Assembly: GCA_023374025.1 (NCBI GenBank)
Contig: SIJG01000080.1
Location: 595,305 to 659,304 of the forward strand
Direction of reading: 5' to 3'
DNA from: Heterodera schachtii
Lineage: Eukaryota > Nematoda > Chromadorea > Rhabditida > Heteroderidae
DNA: 64,000 nt
Shown here: positions 46,861-59,805 of the stretch, one piece after another
Layout: every line of letters starts with the position of its first letter
Numbering within the stretch: position 1 is the first letter of the stretch
The notes under the pieces: generated by a model
The model's database searches: none
What the model was told of the DNA's origin: nothing
The model's input: only the letters and a program-made list of their open reading frames with translations
Position numbers and translations under genes: made by a program

Positions 46861-47171
46861 TCAATAGAATAGTAAAAAACTGGAATAACCTTCCATTGGT
46901 AGCGGTGCAAATTAATAAGGCAAAGGAATTCAGGGGTTTACTAAAAGCAATGAGTTCTGAGTAGGAATAATCATGTGCCATATTTACATTTTATATAATT
47001 ACCTGTGAATTTTAACTTTTGATTTATTTTAATTTTATTTTTATTACGGTATTCATTCTGTATTTTTTTATTATTGATCATTTTTATTTGTTTGTTTTCT
47101 TTTGCGCCATGTAAGAGCACTAATGTGCCTTTGGTTTGCTCGATAAATTAAATTAAATTAAATTAAATTTA
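46861..47171 (+). mobile_element. 5'-truncated LINE (CR1/Jockey-type 3' end)
   Basis: The insert begins inside the last codons of a reverse transcriptase ORF. The frame reads FNRIVKNWNNLPLVAV, continues with AKEFRGLLKAMSSE and stops at 46962. The N-R-I-V-x-x-W-N-x-L-P pattern is the hallmark C-terminus of CR1/Jockey-group non-LTR retrotransposons. About 190 bp of 3' UTR follow, with ATGTAAGAGCACTAATGTGC and a (AATTA)n tail. TTACTTTTT flanks both sides (46852-46860, 47172-47180) as a probable TSD. Copy 2 of the duplication has the empty site at about 56082-56095. Confidence 0.92.
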
Positions 47172-48117
47172 TTACTTTTTAAATTGCCTTTTTAGTATTA
47201 TTAAAAAAATATGTGAATTTTTCTTTAAACATTTAGATTTTGAATTAATGCGGAACGAGCATCATTTTAATAAATATGTAAAATGCACAAAGCTTTATTT
47301 TCTTTTTATGAATTTTTTCAAGTAATTGGCCGAATAGTTTTTTTTCTTGCTGAAAACTCACTCAACGTATTCGAAATATGCCAAATTATTTTCTAATTTT
47401 CATATTAGAACTTCTTTGTTTCAAATAAAATTAATAACTTTATTTCTTGATATAACATATTTTATAAAAGATTATTCTTAGAATATTCTTTTAATTTATA
47501 ATTTATTTTTTAAATTTAATTTTTGATTTATTCCCTATGATATTTGGTAAAATAATTTCATACTTTCTTTTCTTGGTTTTATTCATTTTGTATTTCAAAA
47601 TTAAATCAAATATGATTTTCATACGTATTAATTATAGAAAGGATTTGTTCATAATTTAAAATACCCATTAAATAAGAAAATTTGGGTTTTTGTTTTTCGA
47701 TGAAATAAATATTGACGATTTTAATTTCTGCAGAGAACCAACATTGTTTTATCAACATTTTTATTAAACTTGGCTATTGCGTTATAAACAGGTTTGTTCG
47801 AAACTTTTGTGGCAATTTTTGATCATTTTTCGACAAAAATTTGTTAACAAATCGCATATAAAATTACAAAATTTTTCCCGGCGTTGCCTATCGGCGCCAA
47901 CGGACCCTCTCCCCTCGCCCATTTCAATACAAAATTTTATTTATATTAATTGATTCTTGAGTGAGGTATGTCATGAAGGGGATACCAACAAGAAAATTGA
48001 AAATTTTTTAGCAAAAATACTATTTTTAGTGCTTCAATAGCTCTACAATTTTCTCAAAGGTGATATTTCGTTTTTTCTGTTAAAAATCTAAGTTATTGTT
48101 TTTTTGAAAAAAATAAA
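47172..48117. other. T-rich interior of duplication copy 1
   Basis: No gene. The GC-rich patch at 47879-47924 (CCCGGCGTTGCCTATCGGCG and an unusual CCCTCTCCCCTCGCCC) is conserved in copy 2 at 56789-56834. Confidence 0.5.
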
Positions 48118-48237
48118 TATACAAATTCAAAAAAACCAAAAAATCGAAATAAATCGAATTTTTCTTCGGTTTTATTGATTCAGTTTTTTCGGTTGTTTAA
48201 CCGAAACCGTTCGACCAACCCTCTTGTCCTGTCTCTA
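48118..48237 (-). mobile_element. one-ended hAT-like terminus (copy 1)
   Basis: Read from its right end inward it starts TAGAGACAGGACAAGAGGG and continues with repeated CGGTT/AACCG words. These include a perfect TTTCGGTT-GTTT-AACCGAAA hairpin. The start resembles that of 34572-34424 (TAGAGACCGGACAA). The opposite terminus was not found. Present in both duplication copies. Confidence 0.5.
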
Positions 48238-49978
48238 GTTTTCATTGCAAAAATTTTATTTTGAACTCGGAAGATTTTTATTTACAGAATTTTTTCAGCC
48301 ATTGGATTTCCGCTTGTTAATAATTTTGTATTTTTTTAAATTATTAAATAAGCTATAAAAATATAAATTGCATAAAAATACAAATTACACCAAAATATAA
48401 ATCGGCAAAAAAAAAATCTTAACAGCTCGAAATAAAAGTAAGGCTTTGAAAAACATCTAACTAATTGGCCGAAAATGAAAATTTAATGACGAATAAATAA
48501 TTAGCATGAACTTGAATGTCTAATATAAAGCGAAAACAACCGAACAAATATATAATTTTATTATTTAATTTTGTTTTAAATAATAATGTCTCACTTGAAT
48601 TTAGTATAACATTATTATAATAATTAATTTTGTTCGAAGAAAAAATTGGATTAGACTCAAAAAGGAGATAAATAGATTTTTTAAATTCTGCTAAATTCAT
48701 ACCAAATAAAAATTAAAAATTTCCTTAGAATATTTTTCTACACATTTTAAGCTAATGATATACATCACCACATAGCAAGATAATCATGAACATAAAATAT
48801 TATGCAGAACTTAGATTTAAATAATAATAAAATGCAACTCATTAATACCAAAAGTATCGATAAACAAGTATAATTGCGACAATATGTTTTAAATTTTAGC
48901 CATAAATCGAGGGATCACTACAAAATGTCCTAATCCGAGGGAGGGATCACTAAAGAAAATTATATAAATGATGTAATAAAAATAAATAAACAAATCTCAT
49001 TAATCAAAATCACAGAGAATAAGCATAAATAATTTTAGTCCATTAAATTTGGATTATAATAATTTTAATTTTAATTTATATAAACTGTTGTACTCTTTAA
49101 TTTAAAAATAAATTTATATTATTATAAATTCTATGGCCGAGTTAACCTTGAATTCAAGCAGTTGTCTCAAAAGCGCAACGACACCCACAAAGCATGTAAA
49201 ATGTTCAAAAGAGGTAAAATTTTATTGTTAAAATAAAGTGAAAAGATTCAATTTCCGAATATAAGAATGGAATTTGCATTTAGAAGTGAATTATTTCATA
49301 ATGAATTAATCAAATGCAAAAAACCCAAAGTAATTTAATGCTCAGATTAATTACATTAATTTGAGAAAAGGCAACGAATTTATAAAAATAATTGAATATA
49401 AGCATATAAAATGATGTAATAAATGCTGCAAATTTAATTGAATCATTTATTTCAGCAAATAAGATATTTAAATAATTTTAATAGACACAAAACAGGTTAG
49501 AATTGGCATTTTAATTTTGTCATACAGTAGTCACATATTTAATTATACTCATAAAATCGCTAAAAGCCTAATTTTAATTTACAAAATATCTTTTTAGTAT
49601 GTTATATGACGACGAAATCCATTTTATAAATCGAAAACAATTTATATTTTTTTAGATAAAAGATCAATCAATATAAGGTAAAACTAAATAATAAATAAAA
49701 TAAAAACAATGAATCCACTTGGATATTTACATTTACTTTAATAAAAATTCTTATGAAACAAAACAATTATCACAACAATTTCATTACAATAAAAAAATTT
49801 AAAATCTAAAATTAAATTTTCATATAATAATGCAATAAAAATTATTGAAACGAACTTAGATTAAAAATGCCATATGACCCAACACGCCTTCGAAAAAATG
49901 ATCAGTACATTGTTCGAGAAATCAACAAAAAATTTTTATGGATTTAAGAACATAATTTTGCCTTGTGAATACTTTATA
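48238..49978. other. A-rich right third of duplication copy 1
   Basis: Contains a 79-codon minus frame at 48461-48700, repeated at 57371-57610 with one residue changed (P to S). A + frame begins at about 49873 and is cut by a stop at 49978; it is longer in copy 2. No recognised gene. Confidence 0.5.
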
Positions 49979-50345
49979 TAATCCATTTCTAAGGGCGCGT
50001 AGCGCCCGCATTAGCGAGCTCGCGCCACATACTGGCCGCCCTAGTCGAGTGTTCGGTGTTTTGGCCAAAATTCACTCATCAATTCACTTTTAGTTTGTAC
50101 ATTTCAGTCCCGTCCCTTACGGTCATTTTTTGAGGTTTTAAGGACCTTAACTCTTGTAAACTACTTTTTTAACCAAAGATTTTTTTGAATCCGTCATTAA
50201 GACCTGAAGAATCGTTTTCTATATTTTTTGTTTCATTTTTTTCCGCCAAAAAATACTTTTTGATTCCTGCGTTACAGACCTAGAGGCATCGAATGATAAT
50301 ATATCATTCGTCGAATTTGGTGAGGTATTAGTATTCTTCAATTTT
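49979..50345. other. GC-richer module at the end of duplication copy 1
   Basis: Starts exactly where homology with copy 2 stops. The junction has GGGCGC-GTA-GCGCCC and the palindrome GCGAGCTCGC. Further in is TTTTGGCCAAAA and a perfect hairpin CGAATGATA-ATA-TATCATTCG (50290-50310). It may be part of an element that mediated or truncated the duplication. No TIR pair or TSD found. Confidence 0.5.
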
Positions 50346-53300
50346 TCAAATTTTGTTAGTTTTTCAAATAATTATTTTGGCAAAACGATTAAAAAATTAA
50401 AAATATATGTAAAAATATATTTTAAAATTCGCACCAAAAGAAAATAAATAAAATATAACAAATATAATATGAAAGAAAATTAAAGAAAACACTTATTCAA
50501 TTTTGCCTTTGTTTCCGATAACAACAATTTTAAATAATGAATTTTAAGTAACATTACCGATATGAAGAATAGTAATTAAACAAAATAACATAAATATTTA
50601 AAAAGGACTGCATAATTTTTGGCGACACTTTTATCTTTATTCTCATGGAAATTAAGAAGTGTATAGTAACCGTAAAAGAATGGAACAATAAGGACGGATC
50701 CCAAGTGAGATTGTAAAAATTTGGATAAATATATTTATAAAATTGTATATCAGTTAATATTAAAAAATAACAAATAAGCAAATCAATTCTGCAATAAGCA
50801 AAACATTGGAATAATATGAAAATTTAATAAAATATTTTTAATAAAAAATCTGAACATTAAAAAGTTTCTAAATAAATTAATTTTCTTGGCAGCTTTTTGT
50901 TTTGAGTTTAATATTTTAAAGACAAAAAATGCATTTTCAAAAATAAAAAGCTTCTTTTGGCTAAGGTGGAAAATTATGCTGGGCTCATTTAAAAAAACAT
51001 AATATTGATGAAAATGGGAAAAAAAGCAACGAACTTAAAAAAAATTAAGCATCATAACATGGTAAAAAAGATGCAACTGTTAAATCTAATTAAATACAAA
51101 AAAAAATTGATTAAATAATTTTTACAGTATGTTATAATTAAAAAGCATATTTTACAATAAAATAGTTAATATATTAAGAAAATGTAACGTTGTCGTATAT
51201 GTAGACTTTGAAAATCAGTAAAAAGTAATATTATTTTATAAAATAATAATTTCGACGGACACCCTCAAACTTTTAAACACCAATGTCGGAACCTACTTTA
51301 AAAGTTATTTAAAATATTTTGTTTCAATTTTGTTATTACTATCAATTTAAATAAACGCTATTACAAATTATCAGATGTTAAGTTAAATTTAAAACAATAA
51401 TTTGTCGCACTAATATTATTCCATCGATAATACCATAATCAATTATCATTACATTATAAAATAAAATTAAATTTAATGCAATTAAAATAGTTTTAAAATC
51501 TTAAAAATAAAATGCATAAATTTATAAGTTTAACAAATAAATGAGAAATGAAATAAATGCCAGTGAGTCCTGTTCAATACCTATTTTACACCAAGTTTAA
51601 TTTGTAAAAAAATTTAAAAAGATAAAAATTAAGCATTAGATAATGAAAAAAAATAAAAAATAAACCAGTAAATTTATTTTAATATTTTTAAAATTTTAAT
51701 TTATTTTTTAGCTGTGAATATTAAATAATTTAACAAATTATGTATTTTGGCCTCATCGCCTCATCGACTGCAATTCCTTTCTGATAGCATACGTGATAAA
51801 TTTAATGCTTGAATTTTCTAATTCCATTTTTAAATAAAAGCATAAATCCAAATAAAAATATATAATATAACATTTACTGCAAAATTTATAAATAGCGAAT
51901 TTTTTTTCATTTTAAGCCTAAAAATCACAATTTATAATTAATTTTGCATAATTAGACTTAGAAATGTGAAAAAAAATATCATGACATGAGCAAAAAAATT
52001 AGTTTTAATTCCAAAAAAAATTAAATGTACTGAACACGTTGAAACCACTTAAATACAGCGCCCAAAGCGTGGCATATTGCACCCTTGCGATGAGTAAAAT
52101 TAAATTTAATAAAAAAGCATAAAAATTATATAAATAAAGTAAAAGAGTTAAAATAAATGTTAAATAAATTGAAAAAAAATTATTTATCATTTATATTTTT
52201 TATTATCAATAAAAATGGAAATGAATGTAAATTACTTCAATATAATAAATTATGATGAATTAGTTAGTAAAATTTTTATCTTTATAAACCTGATTATTAG
52301 GTCTTAAAGGTTCTATTTGTTATTTTGAAACTTCTTTTTATTGTATTATGATTATTTTCAATTAAACAACATATTCTTTTGTCCAAAGGTCTTTTTTCCA
52401 ACCTCTCCCAACAGAATTGTTTAGCTGACAAAAATATGAATTATGAATTTTCTAGTAAATGCAAAAATTGTATCTTATATAAATTAAAAGTTAATCAATA
52501 TATTCTTTCAAATTATTGCAATTATTAACTATACACCTTCTATTAAAGGAGTAAATTGTAATCTTTCATGAATATTTATATATTTGAAATTTTTTTTATT
52601 AATCATTAAAACAAGCATCGGCGCAACATTTACTATTATTAAATATTGGTTGAATTTAAGCCAAGTTATCAATTTATAAGTGTAACACATTTTTTGTTTT
52701 CGAACCCATTGGGCGGGTTTATGAAACTAAACAAATTAGATAACAAATTTTGTACATACCTAAATTAAAGATAAGAAGCAAGATTACCATTTTAAAAATT
52801 ATTATTAATAATAATTTGTTATACAATTTACATTAATATTCAACTAAAAATAAAAAACATTTCTCTTATTTTTCCTCTATTTTGAAACGAAATAAAATTT
52901 AAACTTTATTTGTGTTTTACGCAATTGCGTACCAACTTTTCTTTAAGTCCAAAATAAGAAACCAAATTATATTTTGCTTTAAACTGATCCGATAAAAAAT
53001 CTTAATATCAAACAAATTATAACATAAATTAAAAAAGAAATAAATTTAACATAAAAAAAGAGTAGAAAAAACAATAAAAAAGTTATTTTTAATGTCAAAG
53101 TAAAATCAAAATGAAAAAAAGTATAACAAATTAATTTTTTAAATTATTATTTGTAGTTTATTTACAATTAATTTGAAGCATTTATTAAAATTCATTATTT
53201 AAAATGTTACCGACGACCTGACATTTTAATATGGTAGCTGAATTGGTGGAATTTCTTAATTTCTTTAAATAGGCTTTTAAAATAAATATTTATATTTAAA

Positions 53301-53833
53301 CATATAACAAATATTCAAATTTGTGATAAGAAAAATTTTAAAGTAATTTTTATAAAAATTATTCATAAAATAAAATTTTATATTAATTCACTCGTTATAA
53401 TGATGCTCGAATATTTGTATTAAAATTATAAACAAAGTTTATTGGTTTTATATTTATTTAACAAATATAATTTTGCTTAACCGGTTTTTTGATTAAGTGT
53501 TTATGAATTTTGGGTCAACTTATTTTTTGTAATTTTAATTACCTTGAAATATTATTAATGATATTATTGTTTCATGTATCACAAGACATGAAAATTGAAA
53601 TAAAATTAATGTAGGCATTTTTCATCCATCAAAACCCATAAAATGGTTATAAGTTAATTTATTATTTTGTTTATCTCTCGCTTTGGGGTTTTAAAATCCT
53701 TGTCCATCTGTTCAAATAAAAATTTTTTAAAACAAGGTACATAATTTATTCTTTTTTTCAATATAAGTTGCGATGAGTAAATAAACTTGAAGAAATTAAT
53801 ATTTGCATAATTTAATTAAAAAATATTATTAAT
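50346..53833. other. AT-rich spacer between duplication copies
   Basis: A-rich to about 53250, then T-rich. It holds a perfect 14-bp palindrome TACGCAATTGCGTA (52918-52931), a B-box-like GGTTCGAAAAC on the minus strand near 52695, and a match to 23361-23430 at 53641-53695. Minus frames at 50554-50781 and 52005-52190 are within chance expectation. Confidence 0.5.
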
Positions 53834-56800
53834 AATTTCCTCTAAGTCGAATATAATTATAAAAGTAAAATTAACAAAAAAATGGCTTAGAGAAAATTAA
53901 CAAAATTTTATCGTACCATTTGAAAATTTTCGTGCCTAAAAGTCCGGTGCTAATGATAACATTAATAATATTGTGATGAACCCAGCTCTTTAATAGAAAT
54001 ATAACAGAAAATATCTAACAAATATGCTTTATTTTTTTAATATTAACCAATGATTTATTAATGTAAATTTCTCTAAATCAAAATATAATTATTAAAATAA
54101 ATTTAGCGAAAAAAAAGGGTTTAGAGTAAAATTTAACTATCTTTATCGTATTACTCAAATTAATAATTGCTAAACACGAGAAAATTAATAATAAAAACAA
54201 AAAAATAAAATTGACAATTTAATTATGAACTTTGACAAATAAAAATCGAAATTCATCTAGAAATTATGGATTACAAAAAGAAAACCAGATGCCAAGATAT
54301 ATTGAACTGCCGAAATATTCAAAAACCATTAACAATTAACTAAAAATGTTACTTTTTAAAATACATGAAAAATGATAGCGAAATAATTCAAATGCATATC
54401 GTGGGCCAAGGTTTAAAGGAGCAAAATGACACCCACCGAAAAATAAATAAATATTTTCAATATATTAAGGAAAAAAATGAAACAAAATATAATTAAAAAA
54501 TTTTTAATGTAAAGTAGCTTCAAAAAATACTAATAAAATTAGATATTAAATATAAATCCTACTCTTATAAAATTCTATTAGAGAAAAAGCATTGTGTGAG
54601 TTTTTCTTAAAATAAAGGTGTGAAAAGTAAAATTGCTATACAATTAACATTTTTGTTGAATATAAATAAAAGATTGCGAATTAAATAAAGAACTTTAAAA
54701 TTTGAATACAAATTTGGAAAAATATAAATATTAAAAATATAATGCATAAAAATGCGTAAAACTTCACTTATCTGAAATATTTAAATTATTCTTAAAAATG
54801 ATAATTAAAAATTTCAATTAAAGAACCAAAGTTTCCTCAAAAACTGAGAATCAATTAAAATTATGTGAACTGCTGAAGCAAATATTTTGGAATTGTTAAT
54901 AGACAATTATCAATATAGACGTCCAATCAAATAAATAAACAATTCAAAATCAGTTTACAAATTACTAAACTAAATAATAATCTCAGAGTGGGTATTTGCA
55001 ATTTATATTTCATACAAGAATATTATTGAACGAATGGATTAAATATTAAATTTAAAATATTAATATTTAAATTAAATTAATAATTAAATATCGCCAAATT
55101 AAGTTGGAACGAAAAACGTTTTAAATTAAAAATCCTTAAAACCAAAAAAATTTAAAAAATTAGCACAAAACATTGTTTAAACTAAATTCAAAAATAGAAT
55201 AATGTCTCTAATTAAATACGAAATAAGAAAGACCAATTTTTAAACGAAGTTTCTGGCAGAAAGAAAAATCACACGAACAATTTCGTTGACCCAATTACTG
55301 GAGCACACACAAGAAAATTTAATATTTTGAAATATTTAATTAGATTAAAAAGTACAAAAAATTTAAGTAATCAACTTTTTATAAAAATGAATTAAAGAAA
55401 ATATTTATATATTAACCTAAGCCCAAGACGAAATAATATTTTAATTATAAATTATTATAGATCTTATAAAAGCATTCTTTATTTTGCATAAACAAAAACA
55501 AAACTTACAAAAAACTAAATTAGCATTAGAATCCGTGGCTGTAAAACCATAAGAATGCGCAGCTGAACTTATACGAGAAATTGACCTAGCTAAACAAGGG
55601 AGTGTAGAATATCGTGAATGAATGCTAACTCTCAGAACATTGACCTTGTAAAGACAAATAAAATATTAAAAAATTCAGTAGCTAAATAAAATAGGATGCA
55701 ATTTTCTATTTAAATGTAAGAAAAACAATTATAAAGTATCAATGAAAACATGAATGATTCCTACTGAATTGTCAGTGAAATGGTTTGGCCAAAAATGAGA
55801 GCCATACGCGCTAATTGATGCGTTTATCGGGTGGGGGCGAGCGGGATTGTTCAAAAGTTTAATTTATGATATGGAAATATGTATTTTGCGCGCCCCTTTG
55901 TTCATTTTTTAAAAATTTATTTTGTAGTCACACGACTAGAAAGTACCGATGGTCTTACTTATTCTGTTTCTTCACAAATTACGCCGAAAGATGAAATGGT
56001 ATATTATTCCCTCTCTTCTTCTACCGGTTCTTATGTTATTGAAATAATATATTTGAATTAATTTTTGCTTTTTTTTTTTTTTACTTTATTACCTTTTAAA
56101 TTATTTTTTTAGTATTATTAAAAAAATATGTGAATTTTTCTTTAAACATTTAGATTTTGAATTAATGCGGAACGAGCATCATTTTAAAAAATATGTAAAA
56201 TGCACAAAGCTTTATTTTCTTTTATGAATTTTTTCAAGTAATTGGCCAAATAGTTTTTTTTCTTGCTGAAAACTCACTCAACGTATTCGGAATATGCCAA
56301 ATTTCTAATTTTCATATTAGAACTTCTTTGTTTCAAATAGAATTAATAACTTTGTTTCTTGCTATAAAATATTTTTATAAAAGATTATTCTTAGAATATT
56401 CTTTTAATTTATAATTTATTTTTTAAATTTAATTTTTGATTTATTCCCTATGATATTTGGTAAAATAATTTCATACTTTCTTTTCTTGGTTTTATTCATT
56501 TTGTATTTCAAAATTAAATCAAATATGATTTTCATACGTATTAATTATAGAAATGATTTGTTCATAATTTAAAATACCCATTAAATAAGAAAATTTGGGT
56601 TTTTGTTTTCCGATGAAATAAATATTGACGATTTTAATTTCTGCAGAGAACCAACATTGTTTTATCAACATTTTATTAAACTTGGCTATTGCTGTTATAA
56701 ACAGGTTTGTTCGAAACTTTTGTGGCAATTTTTGATCATTTTTCGACAAAAATTTGTTAACAAATCGCATATAAAATTACAAAATTTTTCCCGGCGTTGC

Positions 56801-58871
56801 CTATCGGCGCCAACGGACCCTCTCCCCTCGCCCATTTCAATACAAAATTTTATTTATATTAATTGATTCTTGAGTGAGGTATGTCATGAAGGGGATACCA
56901 ACAAGAAAATTGAAAATTTTTTAGCAAAAATACTATTTTTTAGTGCTTCAATAGCTCTACAATTTCTCAAAGGTGATATTTCGTTTTTTCTGTTAAAAAT
57001 CTAATTTATTGTTTTTTGAAAAAAATAAATATACAAATTCAAAAAAACCCAAAAATCGAAATAAATCGAATTTTTCTTCGGTTTTATTGATTCAGTTTTT
57101 TCGGTTGTTTAACCGAAACCGTTCGACCAACCCTCTTGTCCTGTCTAGTTTTCATTGCAAAAATTTTATTTTGAACTCGGAAGATTTTTATTTACAGAAT
57201 TTTTTCAGCCATTGGATTTCCGCTTGTTAATAATTTTATATTTTTTTAAATTATTAAATAAGCTATAAAAATATAAATTGCATAAAAAAATACAAATTAC
57301 ACGAAAATATATCGGCAAAAAAAAAATCTTAACAGCTCGAAATAAAAGTAAGGCTTTGAAAAACATCTAACTAATTGGCCGAAAATGAAAATTTAATGAC
57401 GAATAAATAATTAGCATGAACTTGAATGTCTAATATAAAGCGAAAACAACCGAACAAATATATAATTTTATTATTTAATTTTGTTTTAAATAATAATGTC
57501 TCACTTGAATTTAGTATAACATTATTATAATAATTAATTTTGTTCGATGAAAAAATTGAATTAGACTCAAAAAGGAGATAAATAGATTTTTTAAATTCTG
57601 CTAAATTCATACCAAATAAAAATTAAAAATTTCCTTAGAATATTTTTCTACACATTTTAAGCTAATGATATACATCACCACATAGCAAGATAATCATGAA
57701 CATAAAATATTATGCAGAACTTAGATTTAAATAATAATAAAATGCAACTCATTAATACCAAAAGTATCGATAAACAAGTATAATTGCGACAATATGTTTT
57801 AAATTTTAGCCATAAATCGAGGGATCACTACAAAATGTCCTAATCCGAGGGAGGGATCACTAAAGAAAATTATATAAATGATGTAATAAAAAATAAATAA
57901 ACAAATCTCATTAATCAAAATCACAGAGAATAAGCATAAATAATTTTAGTCCATTAAATTTGGATTATAATAATTTTAATTTTAATTTATATAAACTGTT
58001 GTACTCTTTAATTTAAAAATAAATTTATATTATTATAAATTCTATGGCCGAGTTAACCTTGAATTCAAGCAGTTGTCTCAAAAGCGCAACGACACCCACA
58101 AAGCATGTAAAATGTTCAAAAGAGGTAAAATTTTATTGTTAAAATAAAGTGAAAAGATTCAATTTCCGAATATAAGAATGGAATTTGCATTTAGAAGTGA
58201 ATTATTTCATAATGAATTAATCAAATGCAAAAAACCCAAAGTAATTTAATGCTCAGATTAATTACATTAATTTGAGAAAAGGCAACGAATTTATAAAAAT
58301 AATTGAATATAAGCATATAAAATGATGTAATAAATGCTGCAAATTTAATTGAATCATTTATTTCAGCAAATAAGATATTTAAATAATTTTAATAGACACA
58401 AAACAGGTTAGAATTGGCATTTTAATTTTGTCATACAGTAGTCACATATTTAATTATACTCATAAAATCGCTAAAAGCCTAATTTTAATTTACAAAATAT
58501 CTTTTTAGTATGTTATATGACGACGAAATCCATTTTATAAATCGAAAACAATTTATATTTTTTTAGATAAAAGATCAATCAATATAAGGTAAAACTAAAT
58601 AATAAATAAAATAAAAACAATGAATCCACTTGGATATTTACATTTACTTTAATAAAAATTCTTATGAAACAAAACAATTATCACAACAATTTCATTACAA
58701 TAAAAAATTTAAAATCTAAAATGAAATTTTCATATAATAATGCAATAAAAATTATTAAAATGCCATATGACCCAACACGCCTTCGAAAAAATGATCAGTA
58801 CATTGTTCGAGAAATCAACAAAAAATTTTTATGGATTTAAGAACATAATTTTGCCTTGTGAATACTTTATA
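53834..58871 (+). repeat. 5-kb segmental duplication, copy 2
   Basis: Direct copy of 44474-49978 without the LINE insertion. Its left half shows many single-base deletions in A or T runs relative to copy 1. It continues beyond the shared end into the ORF at 58767-58961. Confidence 0.97.
57026..57147 (-). mobile_element. one-ended hAT-like terminus (copy 2)
   Basis: Duplicate of 48118-48237. The terminal TCTCTA has lost two bases here (GTCTAG instead of GTCTCTAG). Confidence 0.45.
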
Positions 58872-58961
58872 AGCAAACTGGAAGAAGCTATACTAAGGTT
58901 ACTCGCCATGATAGAAATAAAAATAGAACAAATCAAAGCATTTAGATTGAAAACCATATAA
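58767..58961 (+). CDS. hypothetical 64-residue ORF crossing the duplication edge
   Basis: ATG at 58767, starting MTQHAFEKMISTLFEKSTKN, with a charged helical C-terminal half (KLEEAILRLLAMIEIKIEQI). The first 35 codons are shared with copy 1 (from about 49873). There the frame ends at the duplication boundary with a stop. The C-terminal part lies outside the duplicated block. So if this is a gene, copy 1 is a truncated version. No domain recognised. Confidence 0.27.
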   Translation: MTQHAFEKMISTLFEKSTKNFYGFKNIILPCEYFISKLEEAILRLLAMIEIKIEQIKAFRLKTI

Positions 58962-59472
58962 AAATAAAAATAATCTAAACACAAAATATATCATTTAATT
59001 TTTTATAACAAATTGAAATTTTACAAATATAGTAAAATATAACAATTTATCGAATGTTAAATTGTAAATATTGAAATGATAGCTATAGAATAAATTAAAT
59101 ATGGAAATATCAAAATTTCTAATTTTAAAAAATTTTTAGAAGAAGTCGTACGTAGTATTTAAGCAGGATCATAAATTCTTGAACAATACTTAATACAAAA
59201 ACAATCAATTATGGTCTTAAGAGGATTGTAACTTTTTGATTTTAGGTTGAGAAATTTATCACCAATCAGTTTAATCATAAAAAGCTTGATAAATAGAAAT
59301 TAATACAAAAATAAAAAATTATAATTGACATTTCTAGCCTATGCCTTTCACTTTATTGAATTTAATAAAAGTACTTTACAATTAATTAATATATTTCCTT
59401 CTAAAAAAAGAAAAATTAAAAGTTAACTCAGGTAATGAGATTTTGTGTAATTTTTATTTACAAAAATAGAAA

Positions 59473-59574
59473 ATGCTTCACATCCTCAATGAATATTCCT
59501 TGGAGCAAATAGAAGAAGGCCGGGGCACCACAGAAACATTTGTTCTAATTTATAAACATAAAAACAATTTATAA
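59473..59574 (+). CDS. hypothetical 33-residue ORF
   Basis: ATG at 59473 after a pyrimidine-rich tract and AATAG that could be a splice acceptor. It starts MLHILNEYSLEQIEEGRGTT. The GC-rich core (GAAGGCCGGGGCACCACAG) stands out. It might be an exon of a + strand gene together with 58767-58961 and 59806-59967, but I cannot join them convincingly. Confidence 0.22.
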   Translation: MLHILNEYSLEQIEEGRGTTETFVLIYKHKNNL

Positions 59575-59805
59575 ATACAAAAATTAAAATAATATTAATT
59601 GTTGAAATTCTGATTTTAGAGTATAACTATTTTATATATTAATAAAATTTCAAACAATAAATAAGATATATATATATTTAATATATTTTATGAAATATAA
59701 AGCTTCAAAATAAAGGCTTGTTCTCCTTAACTGATAAATAATTAAAAAGGAGGAATAAAGTTGAAAAATAAATATTTGCTAATTTCAAAATCCAATAAAT
59801 AATGA

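Larger units (their letters stand above)
44474..49978 (+). repeat. 5-kb segmental duplication, copy 1
   Basis: Direct copy of 53834-58871. Homology starts at AATTTCCTCTAAG and ends at CTTGTGAATACTTTATA. Unique to this copy are the LINE insertion (46861-47171) and about 220 bp between 46300 and 46545, including GCGCTCGCCAGCAGGCGCGC. It lacks about 90 bp present in copy 2 near 54250-54340. The 48420-49850 part is nearly identical to copy 2, while 45480-45760 is only about 90% identical by eye. Confidence 0.97.

Noticed and set aside
52685..52705. B-box-like GGTTCGAAAAC on the minus strand
   Set aside because: No A box at the required distance and no cloverleaf potential.
56519..56866. Overlapping 83- and 87-codon frames on opposite strands
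   Set aside because: Copy 1 of the duplication breaks the + frame with an indel near 47750-47790, so there is no constraint. The overlap is a compositional effect.
48461..57610. 79-codon ORF conserved between duplicates (one residue change)
   Set aside because: The whole surrounding 1.4 kb is equally conserved, including non-coding parts, so conservation says nothing about coding.
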